This document shows positions 17,163 through 26,255 of a stretch of DNA of 64,000 nt, piece by piece. Made by a program: the position numbers and the translations under genes. Positions within the stretch are counted from its first letter, which is position 1; the number at the start of each line of letters is the position of its first letter. A model generated the notes under the pieces. The model saw only the letters and a program-made list of their open reading frames with translations. It did not search any database and was not told where the DNA came from. Source of the stretch: Bordetella parapertussis (GTDB lineage: Bacteria > Pseudomonadota > Gammaproteobacteria > Burkholderiales > JACQAP01); assembly GCA_945900965.1 (NCBI GenBank), contig CAMDKM010000002.1, positions 1 through 64,000 on the forward strand, written 5' to 3'.

Positions 17163-17477
17163 TCAATGGCCGATCGACTGGATGGCCTCGACAACGTCGC
17201 GAGTGCGAAGAACTTTGTCGCCCCATAGTCGGGTGAAATCCGCTGCCAGGCGCTTCAGTTCACCCGAGCCCAGAATCGCGCTAGCGCTGGCGATGTCGGC
17301 AAATTCGTAAAAGGCGTAATGCACGGATGTATCTATCCGGCTCCAGCCGCGATAAGCGCTTTTTGCCTTGAAGGCCTTCAAGGCTTCCGACAGGTGTTCT
17401 TCCCGATACCAGCGGTCAAAGTCGTTCTTCACGGCCCCTTCCACGACCTGCGCCCGTACAATGAAATAAGCGGACAT
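17163..17477 (-). CDS. EthD/dimeric alpha-beta barrel-like small protein
   Basis: 104 aa. DFDRWYREEHLSEALKAF followed by WSRIDTSVHYAFYEF matches the small ferredoxin-like dimeric-barrel proteins (EthD-like), where Asp/Trp and the EEHL motif are conserved. No catalytic role can be assigned. ATG 17477 is chosen because GGGGAGAAC lies upstream and upstream codons look non-coding. Divergent from the phosphatase-like gene. Confidence 0.65.
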   Translation of the reverse strand: MSAYFIVRAQVVEGAVKNDFDRWYREEHLSEALKAFKAKSAYRGWSRIDTSVHYAFYEFADIASASAILGSGELKRLAADFTRLWGDKVLRTRDVVEAIQSIGH

Positions 17478-17568
17478 ATTGTTCTCCCCGACTGTTCTTT
17501 TTCTGGAAACTCTCTGCGCACACGCGATATTGCAGCACTCGCAGGCTGGGAGCAATATTCGCGGCGAA

Positions 17569-18066
17569 ATGGACGCTGAAAATACTCACCAGGTTTTCGA
17601 TTGGCTGTGGTCCTCCGGGCAACTCTCGGCGCAGGACATTCTGTCGTTGCGATCCCTCGGTGTGGAAGTGGTCGTCAACCTTGCCTTACCCACTTCTTCA
17701 AATGCTTTGGCTGGAGAGGCGGAGTTGGTCACCCGCCAAGGTATGGCGTACGTGCAGATTCCTGTTGAGTGGGAAAACCCCATGCCGGAGCAATTCGCGC
17801 AGTTTGTCGGGACGCTCAATACCTTCAGGGATCGCAAGGTCTGGGTGCATTGCGCGAAGAATATGCGGGTGTCGGCCTTTATATACTTGTATCGCAGGAT
17901 CGTCCTTGGCGAGGCCGAGGGGCAGGCGACTTTTCCGATTCGCGAAGTTTGGAGCCCGAACGAAATCTGGCAGGCGTTTATCGAGCGGGTATTGGAGAAG
18001 CACTCCAATCATTCAGAAAACTCTGAACACAATACGCCTTCTCCCTCTGGGAGAAGGCTGGGATGA
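17569..18066 (+). CDS. Tyrosine phosphatase-like protein (DUF442/beta-lactamase hydrolase-like type)
   Basis: 165 aa. VWVHCAKNMRVSAFIYLYR carries the P-loop in its short HCxxNMR form, seen in the phosphatase-like family related to Blh/DUF442, so activity as a classical CX5R phosphatase is uncertain. The N-terminal half (SSGQLSAQDILSLRSLGVEVVVNL) fits the family. The last residues (TPSPSGRRLG) are encoded by a CCTTCTCCCTCTGGGAGAAGG hairpin repeat, so the original C-terminus has probably been replaced. ATG 17569 has GCGGCG upstream, a weak site. Confidence 0.72.
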   Translation: MDAENTHQVFDWLWSSGQLSAQDILSLRSLGVEVVVNLALPTSSNALAGEAELVTRQGMAYVQIPVEWENPMPEQFAQFVGTLNTFRDRKVWVHCAKNMRVSAFIYLYRRIVLGEAEGQATFPIREVWSPNEIWQAFIERVLEKHSNHSENSEHNTPSPSGRRLG

Positions 18067-18256
18067 AGGAATGACAATCGACGAGATTCTTCCCTCACCC
18101 TGGCCCTCTCCCGGGGGAGAGGGGATATTTAAGGATGCCCGTAAGTGTGTTCGCCGCGAATCTTGTCCTTGTCTGACGCCATTGGGGACCGTTAAGGTTT
18201 CAAGGCCGAAACGCAGCCCTGCCCCTCTCCGGCAAAGCAGGGAGAGGCAGGGCAGT
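18036..18256. repeat. CCCTCTCC/GGAGAGGG hairpins
   Basis: Hairpin 1 at about 18040-18060 (CCTTCTCCC/GGGAGAAGG), a second near 18102-18126 (CCCTCTCCC/GGGAGAGGG) and a third at 18217-18252 (CCCTGCCCCTCTCC/GGGAGAGGCAGGG). They fill most of the gap between the phosphatase-like gene and the REP/MITE copy. Confidence 0.65.
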
Positions 18257-18290
18257 GCCAGCAGATGGCAGTACTTCTTTGCGAAATTTC

Positions 18291-18435
18291 TTAGGGAAAC
18301 GCTGAATAAGTGTCTTCCCCGCGAAGGCGGGGCACCAGTTCCCTTCTAAAAACCCGGATTCCCGTTCCCCGACAAAGACATTCGAGGACAAGCTTCACGG
18401 GAATGACATATGGGACTTATTCAGTGCTCCCTTAG
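18291..18435. mobile_element. REP/MITE copy with TTAGGGAAACGCTGAATAAGT ends and a loop insert
   Basis: About 145 bp. Left end GGGAAACGCTGAATAAGT and right end ACTTATTCAGTGCTCCC are terminal inverted repeats. CTTAG lies on both sides in direct orientation and may be a target duplication. Inside are hairpins CCCCGC-GAAG-GCGGGG and CCCGT...ACGGG. The loop of the second is enlarged by about 27 bp containing GACAAAGACATTCGAGG. The right end supplies the TAA stop of the cyclase gene. Confidence 0.7.
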
Positions 18436-19496
18436 TACGTCGCGACAGGATTGCCGGGCGAGCCGGTTGCGCCCACCAATTTCAGTGGCGCCCAGGCGAA
18501 ATTGAATTCGTAGGCTTTATCCGCGGACAAATCGTCCAGATACAGATTTTCGAAGTTGCTGATGCCGCGGCGCGCCACCAGGTTCATGTGGCAGTGGGCA
18601 AACGCATCCGGCACGCCCTGGGCGAAATCGTAGGGCTCAAGTCCCCAGGTATCCGACCCGATCATGGCGATTTTTTTGGAGGCGAGGTAGTCGCAGACTT
18701 CCGCAGACACGCCTGGTTCGCCGGAACCGAACTCGGCATTGTCCTTTGCCAGCTGTTCGTCGGTCTTTACTTTCTCGCCGGCCGGCCGGCCCAGGTGATT
18801 GGTTTTCCACAAGCTGTTCCAGCCGGTGCGGAAGAGCACCACGTCGCCCTGGGTGGCATCTCCGATGCCTTGTTTTTGCAGCGCAGCGCGATAATCGGCC
18901 ATGGTGATGGCATAACCTTTGGCTAGGCGCTCGGTTCCCTTGAGGGCAGCGATGTCGATCAGGATGCCGCGGGTGAAGAAGCCTCCCGCTTTCTCGGTGC
19001 CCACTTTTTTCATGCCGCGCGCGGTTTCCACGTCCTGCAGTCGGTGTTTGTTGTAGAAATAATCCCCATCTTTCCAGCCAGGCACGCCCTCCACCCGAAT
19101 CATGGGGTGAGCGAGGCCGTCCCATTGCGTCCCGACCTGTCCGATTTCGGCGGTGACCAGTTCGTCCATGAAGGTCATGCTGAAATTGTCCCCCGGCCAG
19201 CTCAAGGGCCCGTGAGTCGGCGCGCCAGGAATGCTCAAGGCGAAGGTCCGGCCCGGTACCAAGGGCATGTGGTTGCTGTAGGGATGACCGAGTAACGCCA
19301 TCTTTCCGCGCTTGACCAGCTTGGCTGCGGCGATGCGCTTCTCCGGGGTGATGTACTTCGCCCCACCCATTTCGTCGTCGGCGCCTAAATCGCTGGGCCA
19401 CCAGTTTTCATCGATAGGGTTATTCCCCGCCAACACATTACCGCTCAGTACGATCGGGGCAAACGCCAGGATCGCGCATAACACGCTGCGTTTCAT
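18432..19496 (-). CDS. Cyclase-family (kynurenine formamidase-like) hydrolase, exported
   Basis: 354 aa with a Sec signal peptide (MKRSVLCAILAFAPIVLSGNVLA). The cyclase fold is shown by GTQWDGLAHP, a variant of the HxGTHxDxPxH metal motif in which the usual His/Asp pattern is changed, and by VLFRTGWNSLW and FAHCHMNLVARRGI. Members hydrolyse amide or cyclic substrates with a metal; the substrate is unknown here. ATG 19496 has GAGGAGAC upstream. The stop codon lies in the end of a REP/MITE copy. Confidence 0.8.
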   Translation of the reverse strand: MKRSVLCAILAFAPIVLSGNVLAGNNPIDENWWPSDLGADDEMGGAKYITPEKRIAAAKLVKRGKMALLGHPYSNHMPLVPGRTFALSIPGAPTHGPLSWPGDNFSMTFMDELVTAEIGQVGTQWDGLAHPMIRVEGVPGWKDGDYFYNKHRLQDVETARGMKKVGTEKAGGFFTRGILIDIAALKGTERLAKGYAITMADYRAALQKQGIGDATQGDVVLFRTGWNSLWKTNHLGRPAGEKVKTDEQLAKDNAEFGSGEPGVSAEVCDYLASKKIAMIGSDTWGLEPYDFAQGVPDAFAHCHMNLVARRGISNFENLYLDDLSADKAYEFNFAWAPLKLVGATGSPGNPVATY

Positions 19497-19665
19497 GATT
19501 GTCTCCTCGTTGTTGGTTATGGCGGAGTTCGTCTTGTGACGATTCCGCTGCCATTGATACGCTAGACGGAAGGACCTTGTCAAGCAAGCTCTCGGAGGAG
19601 CTCTCGGAGGAGATTTGCCATGAGCTGCGCAAGCTGGCTGGCGCTTGCGCCATCGGGGCGGCAAG

Positions 19666-20358
19666 CTACTCTTTGTAAGGTTCCACTACGCCTGCGCCAA
19701 GCGTGTAACCGATGTCGATATCGGACTTGCCATCCACCAGGTAGAGCGACTTCCTGCTTCCCGCCACGGACAGGCGCCCGGTGACCCATACCGGCGCATA
19801 CGCGCCTGTGCTCAGGAAAGGTTTTTCTGCCTTCACGTGTACGATTTGATTGGGCGGCGGCGGCGGGGTGTGGATACAGGCGCCCACCCATGGAACCAGC
19901 AAGAATTCACTGACCTCCTTGCCCGAATATTCCAGCGGCAGCAGGTAACCGGGGATGCGCACCCACTGCCCGTCGAGGGAAGCGTTCGCCGACTGGGCGC
20001 GCAGGCGCTTTTGTTCCATGATTTCCTTGCGCCTGGCGAGCAAGGCGCTCACGTCCACGCCGGCCTGTTCGAGTTTTCGAGTTCCAGCCTTCTCGTCTTC
20101 GATGTCAATCGGCGAGACCTTTTCGTTGCGCGCCTGACGATCCCTTACCGATGCGATATCGCTGAGCACGAGAAGTTGTTCTTTGGAGAGCTTGCCAAAC
20201 GGACTGCCGGCCGGCAGTTCCGGCACCAGATCCTTCCACGTGATTTGACGGGGGGATTCGGCCTGAGCAAGCGGCGCGAATAGCGTAACCAGAGTCAAGG
20301 CCCAGATTCTTAACAAGCGGTGGGGGTTCGACATATTGCCGCCTTCGCGCAAGCTCAT
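19666..20358 (-). CDS. DUF3299 family protein, exported
   Basis: 230 aa. The signal peptide (hydrophobic stretch ending FAPLAQA) is followed by ITWKDLVPE, then DGQWVRIPGYLLPLEY and LLVPWVGACIHTPPPPPNQIV, the diagnostic blocks of DUF3299. These are periplasmic proteins of unknown function. ATG 20358 overlaps the stop of the thioesterase gene (ATGA), suggesting coupling; an internal ATG at 20334 is the alternative. Confidence 0.8.
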   Translation of the reverse strand: MSLREGGNMSNPHRLLRIWALTLVTLFAPLAQAESPRQITWKDLVPELPAGSPFGKLSKEQLLVLSDIASVRDRQARNEKVSPIDIEDEKAGTRKLEQAGVDVSALLARRKEIMEQKRLRAQSANASLDGQWVRIPGYLLPLEYSGKEVSEFLLVPWVGACIHTPPPPPNQIVHVKAEKPFLSTGAYAPVWVTGRLSVAGSRKSLYLVDGKSDIDIGYTLGAGVVEPYKE

Positions 20359-20765
20359 GGCGCAATCAAGTAGGGCTCCAGCGCAGCCCTCAGCTCATCG
20401 TTAATGGGCACCGGTTTGCCGCTATCAAGATGGGTGAGCACGATGACGGTTTTTGCCACCAGCCGCTCGCCGTCGGAGCCGCGCAGCGTGTACTGCAATC
20501 CGATCGAGGTGGCACCGAGCCTGAACAATTGTATGTCGATCTCAACCTGGTCGCCGTAGCGGCTGGGTTTCCTGAATTCGGTCTCCAATTTGACCATTGG
20601 CCAGCCAATGCGCTGCTCGTTGATCATTTTATGCATCGGTTGACCAATGTGGATCAGAAATTCTTCTTTCACTTCGCTCAAAATGTAAAAAAACTGGGGG
20701 TAAAAAACGATTCCCGCCGGGTCGCAATGGTGAAACTGGATCATTCTTCTGGCGGTGAATTTCAT
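20355..20765 (-). CDS. 4-hydroxybenzoyl-CoA thioesterase-like (4HBT) acyl-CoA thioesterase
   Basis: 136 aa hotdog-fold protein. FHHCDPAGIVFYPQFF contains the Asp-Pro-x-Gly active-site motif of the 4HBT family. It should hydrolyse an aromatic or short-chain acyl-CoA. ATG 20765 is chosen because AGGAAAG lies upstream and the fold begins at MKFTARR; the frame extends upstream without support. First gene of a two-gene operon with DUF3299. Confidence 0.85.
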   Translation of the reverse strand: MKFTARRMIQFHHCDPAGIVFYPQFFYILSEVKEEFLIHIGQPMHKMINEQRIGWPMVKLETEFRKPSRYGDQVEIDIQLFRLGATSIGLQYTLRGSDGERLVAKTVIVLTHLDSGKPVPINDELRAALEPYLIAP

Positions 20766-20830
20766 CGAAAGCTTTCCTGGAGGCGATTCGGGCATAAACC
20801 CGAATTTTCCATTAGGGAATGAAAAAACGC

Positions 20831-20975
20831 GCTTAACACGAAGGCGCACGAATACCCTCGCGTAAGCGTGGAGTACCCTTTTAGGTTTTCACGAAGGACA
20901 TGAAGGAAACCAAGTACAAGTGAATCCTGCCCGCGTTTTCCTGATACAGACTTCCTTCGTGGACCTTCGTGTTGA
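20831..20975. repeat. CACGAAGG-type palindromic element with 31-bp insert
   Basis: Left arm AACACGAAGGCGCACGAA...TTTTCACGAAGGACATGAAGG, right arm CTTCCTTCGTGGACCTTCGTGTT, with a spacer of only about 45 bp. The insert at 20853-20883 is the reverse complement form (TACCC...GGAGTACCCTTTTA). It again falls at the same unit junction. Confidence 0.74.
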
Positions 20976-21041
20976 AGAGTTCTGCGCTTCATTTGAACTC
21001 GGATCTTCCATTGAAAATTGAGCGAAAATGGAATATGCGGG

Positions 21042-21075
21042 ATAAAAAAGCCCGCCGTGTGTGACGCGGCGGGCT
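21042..21075 (-). terminator. Rho-independent terminator of the SRPBCC gene
   Basis: On the minus strand the stem AGCCCGCCGC.../GGCGGGCT is followed by six T. It lies 23-50 bp after the SRPBCC stop codon. Confidence 0.85.
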
Positions 21076-21097
21076 GGTGACCTGCGGATTCCTGCAA

Positions 21098-21610
21098 TCA
21101 GTATTTATTTTCGAGCATGGTCTTAAGGTTGTCCAGCCCCGCGCGGTAGGCGCCATTCATGAAGGCGATCACTTCGTCGTCTTTCATCTTGCCGTCGGAG
21201 CTATTGACGAAGCTGCTGCGCCAAACGATGGTGGTAATTCCACGGCGTCCTTCGATGACCTCGAACACGGAAACGTATTCGGCAATCGGCAACGGGGTGG
21301 GGCCGATCACCGCGTAGCTGAATTTCCTGTCGATTTCGTTGAAGGACAACAACTCTTCGTCGAAACTCGGGCCGTCCTTAACCGTCAGGGTTCGGATGGC
21401 GCCGACGTCGTCATTGGCGCCGGATTTGATGTGGGCGTCCGAAAACATCGGATGCCATTTGTGCAATCCGTCGAAATCCTTGACCGCGTCCCACACGTCC
21501 TGAATTGGCGCCTTGAGGTCCAATGTTTGATGCGAATTCAATCTCTGCGCCAGCGCCTGGCCGCTCGCCAAGCTCAACGCTACCAACCCCCACATGACAA
21601 GTTTTTTCAT
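21098..21610 (-). CDS. SRPBCC (START/polyketide-cyclase-like) family protein, exported
   Basis: 170 aa with a signal peptide (ending ASGQALA). The mature part shows the helix-grip features LKAPIQDVWDAVKDFDGLHKWHP and GAIRTLTVKDG. This fold binds hydrophobic ligands; the ligand is unknown. ATG 21610 has AAGGAGATC upstream. Monocistronic, with its own terminator. Confidence 0.82.
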   Translation of the reverse strand: MKKLVMWGLVALSLASGQALAQRLNSHQTLDLKAPIQDVWDAVKDFDGLHKWHPMFSDAHIKSGANDDVGAIRTLTVKDGPSFDEELLSFNEIDRKFSYAVIGPTPLPIAEYVSVFEVIEGRRGITTIVWRSSFVNSSDGKMKDDEVIAFMNGAYRAGLDNLKTMLENKY

Positions 21611-21739
21611 GACCCGGATCTCCTTGTTGTTCGCGAATTTTTAGGTTGCCACGGTCGCTTCAATATCAACCGTGCCGACGCCAGTATAGGCGCGGCAACG
21701 CGCAGGCATCAACCTCGAAATAAGTTTCTGTCGCGAAGA

Positions 21740-22987
21740 TCATTTTTCGGCCGTGTTGCGATGCAAGAGCCAATCCCGGGCGCCCAGCCCGGCCGTCCGG
21801 CCGCTGGCAAAACAGGCGCTCAGCAGATAACCCCCGGTCGGCGCCTCCCAATCGAGCATCTCTCCGGCGCAAAAAATACCGGGCAAAGCTTGCAGCATCA
21901 GATGGTTGTTCAGGGCATAGAAGGCGACGCCGCCCGCCGTGCTGATGGCTTCCTCGATCGGGCGAGTGGTGCGAAGCCGCAGCGGCAAGGCTTTGACGTA
22001 CCCGGCCAGGCGGGCGGGGTCGGCAAAGGCCTCCGCAGGAGTCAATTCGCGCAGCAAGGCGCTTTTGATGCCCTTCAGCCCTAACCGGCTTTGCAAATGA
22101 CTGGATAGGGATCTCGACCCTCGCGGGTGGGCAATCTCGCGGCTTACCCGGGGCAAGTCGAATTGCGGGAGCAAATCCAGATACAGCGTTGCGGTGCCAT
22201 CGGTGTCAATGGCATCCCGCAGCCAAGCCGACAGGCTGTAGGCCGCCCCGCCCTCAATGCCGGTTTCGGTAATCACACATTCCCCTTGCCGTCGATGTAC
22301 CTTACCGGCCGAATCCGCTGTCGAAAACATGGTGGATTTCAAGGGCTGCCCGGCAAAGCGGGAACTCAAGTGCTTGCTCCAGCCCGTATCAAAGCCACAA
22401 TTGGCCGGCTTGAGGGGGGCAATGGGCACACTGCGTCCTTCGAGAATGGGTACCCAGGCGGCATCCGAGCCTAGCCGTGGCCAGCTTGCGCCACCCAGCG
22501 CCAGGACGGTGGCGTCAGCGCGAATGACGGATTCGCCGTCCGACACGGCAAAACGCGGCGCGCCATCCTTGTTCCAGCCAAGCCAGCGATGGCGCATATG
22601 AAATTTCACGCCCGCCGCCCGCAGTCGGTGCAACCAGGCCCGCAATAGCGGTGCTGCTTTCATTTCCATTGGGAATACCCGCCCGGAAGTGCCGATGAAA
22701 GTATCAACGCCGAGCCCGAGTGCCCATTTCCGCAGCTCGTCCGGGCTGAACGCTCGCAATAGGGGCTCGATCTGCGCGCGCCCCGCACCGTAGCGGGCGA
22801 GGAAATTTGGCAGCGGTTCCGAGTGTGTGAGATTAAGGCCACCCTTACCCGCCATCAGGAATTTGCGTCCCGCCGAGGGCATGGAATCGTACACAGCCAC
22901 CCTCAAACCGGATTCGGCCAGGACTTCGGCGGCCATCAGCCCCGCCGGGCCGGCGCCGATCACGGCCACTGAAATTTGATCATTCAT
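21740..22987 (-). CDS. NAD(P)/FAD-dependent oxidoreductase, TIGR03862/BaiN-like flavoprotein
   Basis: About 415 aa. The N-terminal dinucleotide fold AVIGAGPAGLMAAEVLAESG binds FAD. GRKFLMAGKGGLNLTHSE is the family hallmark, and the C-terminal FAD block is GIFCAGEMLDWEAPTGGYLL. These HI0933-like flavoproteins are widespread; the physiological substrate is unresolved. The start is uncertain: ATG 22987 gives a family-typical N-terminus, and ATG 23020 or 23032 are alternatives. Confidence 0.85.
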   Translation of the reverse strand: MNDQISVAVIGAGPAGLMAAEVLAESGLRVAVYDSMPSAGRKFLMAGKGGLNLTHSEPLPNFLARYGAGRAQIEPLLRAFSPDELRKWALGLGVDTFIGTSGRVFPMEMKAAPLLRAWLHRLRAAGVKFHMRHRWLGWNKDGAPRFAVSDGESVIRADATVLALGGASWPRLGSDAAWVPILEGRSVPIAPLKPANCGFDTGWSKHLSSRFAGQPLKSTMFSTADSAGKVHRRQGECVITETGIEGGAAYSLSAWLRDAIDTDGTATLYLDLLPQFDLPRVSREIAHPRGSRSLSSHLQSRLGLKGIKSALLRELTPAEAFADPARLAGYVKALPLRLRTTRPIEEAISTAGGVAFYALNNHLMLQALPGIFCAGEMLDWEAPTGGYLLSACFASGRTAGLGARDWLLHRNTAEK

Positions 22988-23432
22988 CCTGTTCGTCGCC
23001 GACTCTTGATGTTGCGCCATGGCGAGTTCCAATAGCGAAGTCCGCTATCCAGTGCCAACACTTAGGCTACCCGATTACAGGTGTAGAAGCATGTTAAAGA
23101 GGGTGTTCATGACCAGTTTTCTTTGAAATATCTGGACTCCCGTTTCCACGGGTATGACTTTTGGGACCGATTGCTGTTTACTTTAGAGGATCTACGAAAC
23201 TTGCGAACGGCCGATAGATAATTCGCGGGTGAAGATAGAGATTCCGGCATGCGGCGACAGTGATGTTTGAGCGCCCTTCCATATAGGAGTTTGTCCCGAA
23301 GTCCGCCACGCATAGCCGACACCGCGTTGACCGAGGTTCGTTCGCCGTGATATATAGACTTCACAATGAAGCACTTGCAGGCGGGCGCGCCAACGGGCCG
23401 ACCCGCCTTTTGATTCTGGAGGAGTTAATTTT
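22988..23432. other. Gene-free region with REP fragment
   Basis: About 445 bp. At roughly 23110-23165 is a fragment of the REP/MITE family (CTGGACTCCCG, then CACGGGTATGAC, TTTGGGACC) without terminal repeats. A GC-rich hairpin GCGGGCGCGCC...GACCCGCC lies at about 23381-23407 before the aminotransferase ribosome site. No credible gene. Confidence 0.5.
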
Positions 23433-24650
23433 ATGCTGTCCGTATCCCGCCGGGCCAATGACCTCGGCACCGAAAACGCTTTTGTCGTGCTTGCCGAAGT
23501 CAGCGCTTTGCAGCGGCAGGGCAAGGACATCATTTCGTTTTGTATTGGTCAGCCGGATTTCCCGACACCCAAAAATATTCGCGATGCGGGAATCAAGGCG
23601 ATCAATGAGGGCAAACACGGGTACACGCCTTCCGCTGGCATCGTGGAATTGCGCGACGCGGCGGCACAATATTTGAACCGCACCCGAGGGATCAAAGTTG
23701 CCGCGGACGACATCGTGGTGGGCGCGGGGGCCAAACCGTTCATTGCCTATGCAATCCTTTCCACCACGGATTACGGCAGCGGCGACGAGGTGATATTTCC
23801 GAATCCGGGGTTTCCGATTTACGAGTCGCAGATTCGTGCCCACGGTGTTGTGCCGGTGCCCATCTATCTGCGCGAATCACGCAATTTCAGTTTCGATCCG
23901 GCCGAGCTGGAAGCGAAAATCACGCCGAAAACAAAGCTGCTGATCCTGAATTCGCCGCAGAACCCCACCGGTGGCATCATCCCGAAAAAAGACATGGAGG
24001 CCATTGCCGCGATCCTGCGCCGGCATCCACAGGTCTGGGTGTTTGCCGACGAAATTTATTCGCAGCTCTGTTACGAGGGCGAGTTTGTGTCCCTGGCGCA
24101 ATTCCCAGGGATGATGGAGCGCACCATCATTTCCGATGGCGCCTCCAAAACCTGGGCGATGACTGGCTGGCGTCTGGGTTTCACCGCAAACAAAACCCTG
24201 GCGCCAGTGTTTACGCGCTGGGTGACCAATACCGATTCCTGCGCCTCGCAGATCACGCAATGGGCAGCAGTCGAAGCGCTCAACGGCCCGCAGCAGGACG
24301 CGAAACAAATGCGCGACAGCTTTCTGGCGCGCCGCGATCTGATCGTGGGCCTGCTGAATAAAGTGCCGGGCGTGAGCTGCAAGAGTCCGGGCGGGGCTTT
24401 TTATGCCTGGCCGAACGTCACCGAAGCCTGCGCCATGATCGGCGCCCGGGATTCCGAGGAATTCCGCAAACGCTTGTTGAATAAAGCCGGTGTGGCGGTG
24501 CTGGCGGATATTCACTTCGGTCCCCGTGTTCCAAACGAGGGCCAGCATATCCGCTTCAGTTACGCGGCATCCAACGAGGCGATAGAAAAGGGCGTGGCGC
24601 GGATGGCGGATTTCATTCGCAAGAATACCAAGGTGAAACAAACAGCCTAG
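23433..24650 (+). CDS. Class I/II aminotransferase (aspartate aminotransferase-like)
   Basis: 405 aa fold-type I PLP enzyme. Lys239 in SDGASKTWAMTGWRLGF is the PLP lysine. LNSPQNPTGG and FADEIYSQ supply the Asn and Asp/Tyr cofactor contacts. FCIGQPDFPTPKNI is the N-terminal substrate-site motif. The exact amino donor cannot be told from sequence. GGAGG precedes ATG 23433 by about 9 bases. Monocistronic, ending at a palindromic element. Confidence 0.92.
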   Translation: MLSVSRRANDLGTENAFVVLAEVSALQRQGKDIISFCIGQPDFPTPKNIRDAGIKAINEGKHGYTPSAGIVELRDAAAQYLNRTRGIKVAADDIVVGAGAKPFIAYAILSTTDYGSGDEVIFPNPGFPIYESQIRAHGVVPVPIYLRESRNFSFDPAELEAKITPKTKLLILNSPQNPTGGIIPKKDMEAIAAILRRHPQVWVFADEIYSQLCYEGEFVSLAQFPGMMERTIISDGASKTWAMTGWRLGFTANKTLAPVFTRWVTNTDSCASQITQWAAVEALNGPQQDAKQMRDSFLARRDLIVGLLNKVPGVSCKSPGGAFYAWPNVTEACAMIGARDSEEFRKRLLNKAGVAVLADIHFGPRVPNEGQHIRFSYAASNEAIEKGVARMADFIRKNTKVKQTA

Positions 24651-24846
24651 CCACAGAGGACACAGAGGGCACAGAGAATAGATGGCAATAAGAAAAAATA
24701 GTCGGTGTATTGCTGTCTCTAGGTGAATTACATTAGGAGAGAAATTCGGTATTTTCTTGTGCGGCATTGCTGAACTGGATAAAAAAACATGTCACAGTTT
24801 CGAGGGCCTTGAGCTTTTCTCTGAGTACTCTGTGACGTCTGTGGCA
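24651..24846. repeat. CACAGAGG-type palindromic element, no insert
   Basis: Left arm CCACAGAGGACACAGAGGGC plus ACAGAG starts directly after the aminotransferase stop. Right arm CTCTGAGTACTCTGTGACGTCTGTGGC ends 21 bp before the next ATG. The interior is about 136 bp and A/T-richer than its surroundings. Confidence 0.7.
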
Positions 24847-24866
24847 AAATGATTCAGGAGATTTTC

Positions 24867-25163
24867 ATGCCCTACGCAATTCAGACAACGGACAAACCCG
24901 GAAGTGCGCAACTGCGCACGGACACGCGCGCGGCGCATCTGGAGTATCTGACGAAGAACAAACACCTATTGCTCGCGGCAGGGGCGCTGATCGACGATGA
25001 TGGCACCGGAGGCAGCGGTGGCATCCTGATTGTCGATACCGATGATCGCAAGGTCGCGGAGAAATTCATCAGCGACGATCCGTTCACCAAGGCCGGGTTG
25101 TTTTCGAAGGTGACGGTGACGCGCTGGCGCAAGGCGTTTTTCAACAAGGAACGCCTGGTCTGA
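24867..25163 (+). CDS. YciI-like protein
   Basis: 98 aa. The RAAHLEYLTKNKHLLLAAGAL block and DDPFTKAGLFSKVTVTRWRKAF match the YciI family (ferredoxin-like dimer with conserved His and Asp; related to muconolactone isomerase-type barrels). The role is unknown. CAGGAG precedes ATG 24867. Confidence 0.85.
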   Translation: MPYAIQTTDKPGSAQLRTDTRAAHLEYLTKNKHLLLAAGALIDDDGTGGSGGILIVDTDDRKVAEKFISDDPFTKAGLFSKVTVTRWRKAFFNKERLV

Positions 25164-25254
25164 TAACAGGGCAGGGGCGAGGGGCGAGGGGTGGAGCTCC
25201 GCAAGGCTGAGCGTTTATTCTTTTACCCGTCCCCCGTCCCCCGTCACCGTTCAG
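25164..25254. repeat. Heptamer palindrome (GGGGCGA / TCCCCCG units)
   Basis: GGCGAGGGGCGAGGGG on the left and CCCGTCCCCCGTCCCCCGTC on the right form an imperfect hairpin between two convergent genes. Confidence 0.5.
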
Positions 25255-26136
25255 TCATTCACGTCTCAGGGGCCGGGGTGAGGTGGGTCGATCGAGCGTA
25301 TTGGTCGGCGATCTTTCGAGCAGAATGTCCTGCATCCGAGTTTCAATCGCCGGTTTAATTTTCTGGTGAGGCAGGACGTAAAACTTCTCGTCGCGGATCG
25401 CGGCAAACACCAGGTCGGCGACCTGTTCCGCCGAAATGCGTCCGGACTGAACCGCATGGCGCATGCGTTCTTCGTGTTGCAGTTCGGTGGCCGATTTTTC
25501 CCGATTGTCGCGTAGGTTCGCAGGGCGGTTACGCTCTGAATCATGGATCGAGGTCGGCACGTAGGCGGGGCATAACACCGAGGTTCTTATCCTGGCGCCG
25601 GCCTGAGCCAGATCATGGTGCAGGCACTCGGTCATGGTCACGACCGAGTGTTTCGACACGCAGTACATGCCCATGCCTGGCAGCGAAAGCAGGCCAGCCA
25701 CGGATGCGGTATTGACCACATGGCCTTCCGCGTCCTGGGCGATCATGCGCGGCACGAAAGCCCGGATGCCGTGGATGACGCCCCAGACGTTGACCCCTAA
25801 CGTCCATTGCCAGTCTTTTTCGCTGACTTCCCAGATCACCCCGCCGGGTGCAACCCCGGCGTTGTTGCAGAGGATATGAACCCCGCCAAATGTCTTGAAG
25901 GCCTGTTCCGCCAGGGTTTCGACGTCCGAAGCCTTGGACACGTCGGTTCGCACCGTCAAAACCGGCGTGCCGGCCTGCCGGAATTCGGCGGCGGTTTTGT
26001 CCAGGGCAGATTGTTCGATATCAGCCAACACGATTTTCATGTCCTCACGCGCGAAGCGCTGCGCCATGGCCTTGCCCAGGCCGCTGGCGCCGCCGGTAAC
26101 AACGGCAACGCGGTGTGCGAATGTTTTCACGTGCAT
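25255..26136 (-). CDS. Short-chain dehydrogenase/reductase
   Basis: 293 aa classical SDR. The cofactor motif TGGASGLGKAMAQRF lies near the N-terminus, then DI (VLADIEQ, suggesting NAD preference), NNAGV, and the catalytic Ser-Tyr-Lys with MYCVSKHSVV. The C-terminal extension of about 40 residues is longer than the minimal fold. The substrate is unknown, probably an acyl-CoA or alcohol given the neighbours. ATG 26136 is chosen from several in-frame starts. Divergent from the APH-like gene. Confidence 0.88.
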   Translation of the reverse strand: MHVKTFAHRVAVVTGGASGLGKAMAQRFAREDMKIVLADIEQSALDKTAAEFRQAGTPVLTVRTDVSKASDVETLAEQAFKTFGGVHILCNNAGVAPGGVIWEVSEKDWQWTLGVNVWGVIHGIRAFVPRMIAQDAEGHVVNTASVAGLLSLPGMGMYCVSKHSVVTMTECLHHDLAQAGARIRTSVLCPAYVPTSIHDSERNRPANLRDNREKSATELQHEERMRHAVQSGRISAEQVADLVFAAIRDEKFYVLPHQKIKPAIETRMQDILLERSPTNTLDRPTSPRPLRRE

Positions 26137-26255
26137 GAACCGTAGAGTGGAAGTGGCACGGATTCTAGCATTGGCGTTGCGACATCCGCCGTGCGTTGCC
26201 ACGCGTTTGCGGCCGATGGTATCCTCCGCCCTCCCCAGCGCAGGAGTCTTGCACG

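Noticed and set aside
23107-23364. Minus-strand frame upstream of the aminotransferase
   Set aside because: Much of it is a REP fragment; no recognisable protein.
24651-24866. tRNA or other structured RNA gene in palindromic spacers
   Set aside because: Arms are made of repeated 7-9 bp units; no cloverleaf or T-loop sequence found.
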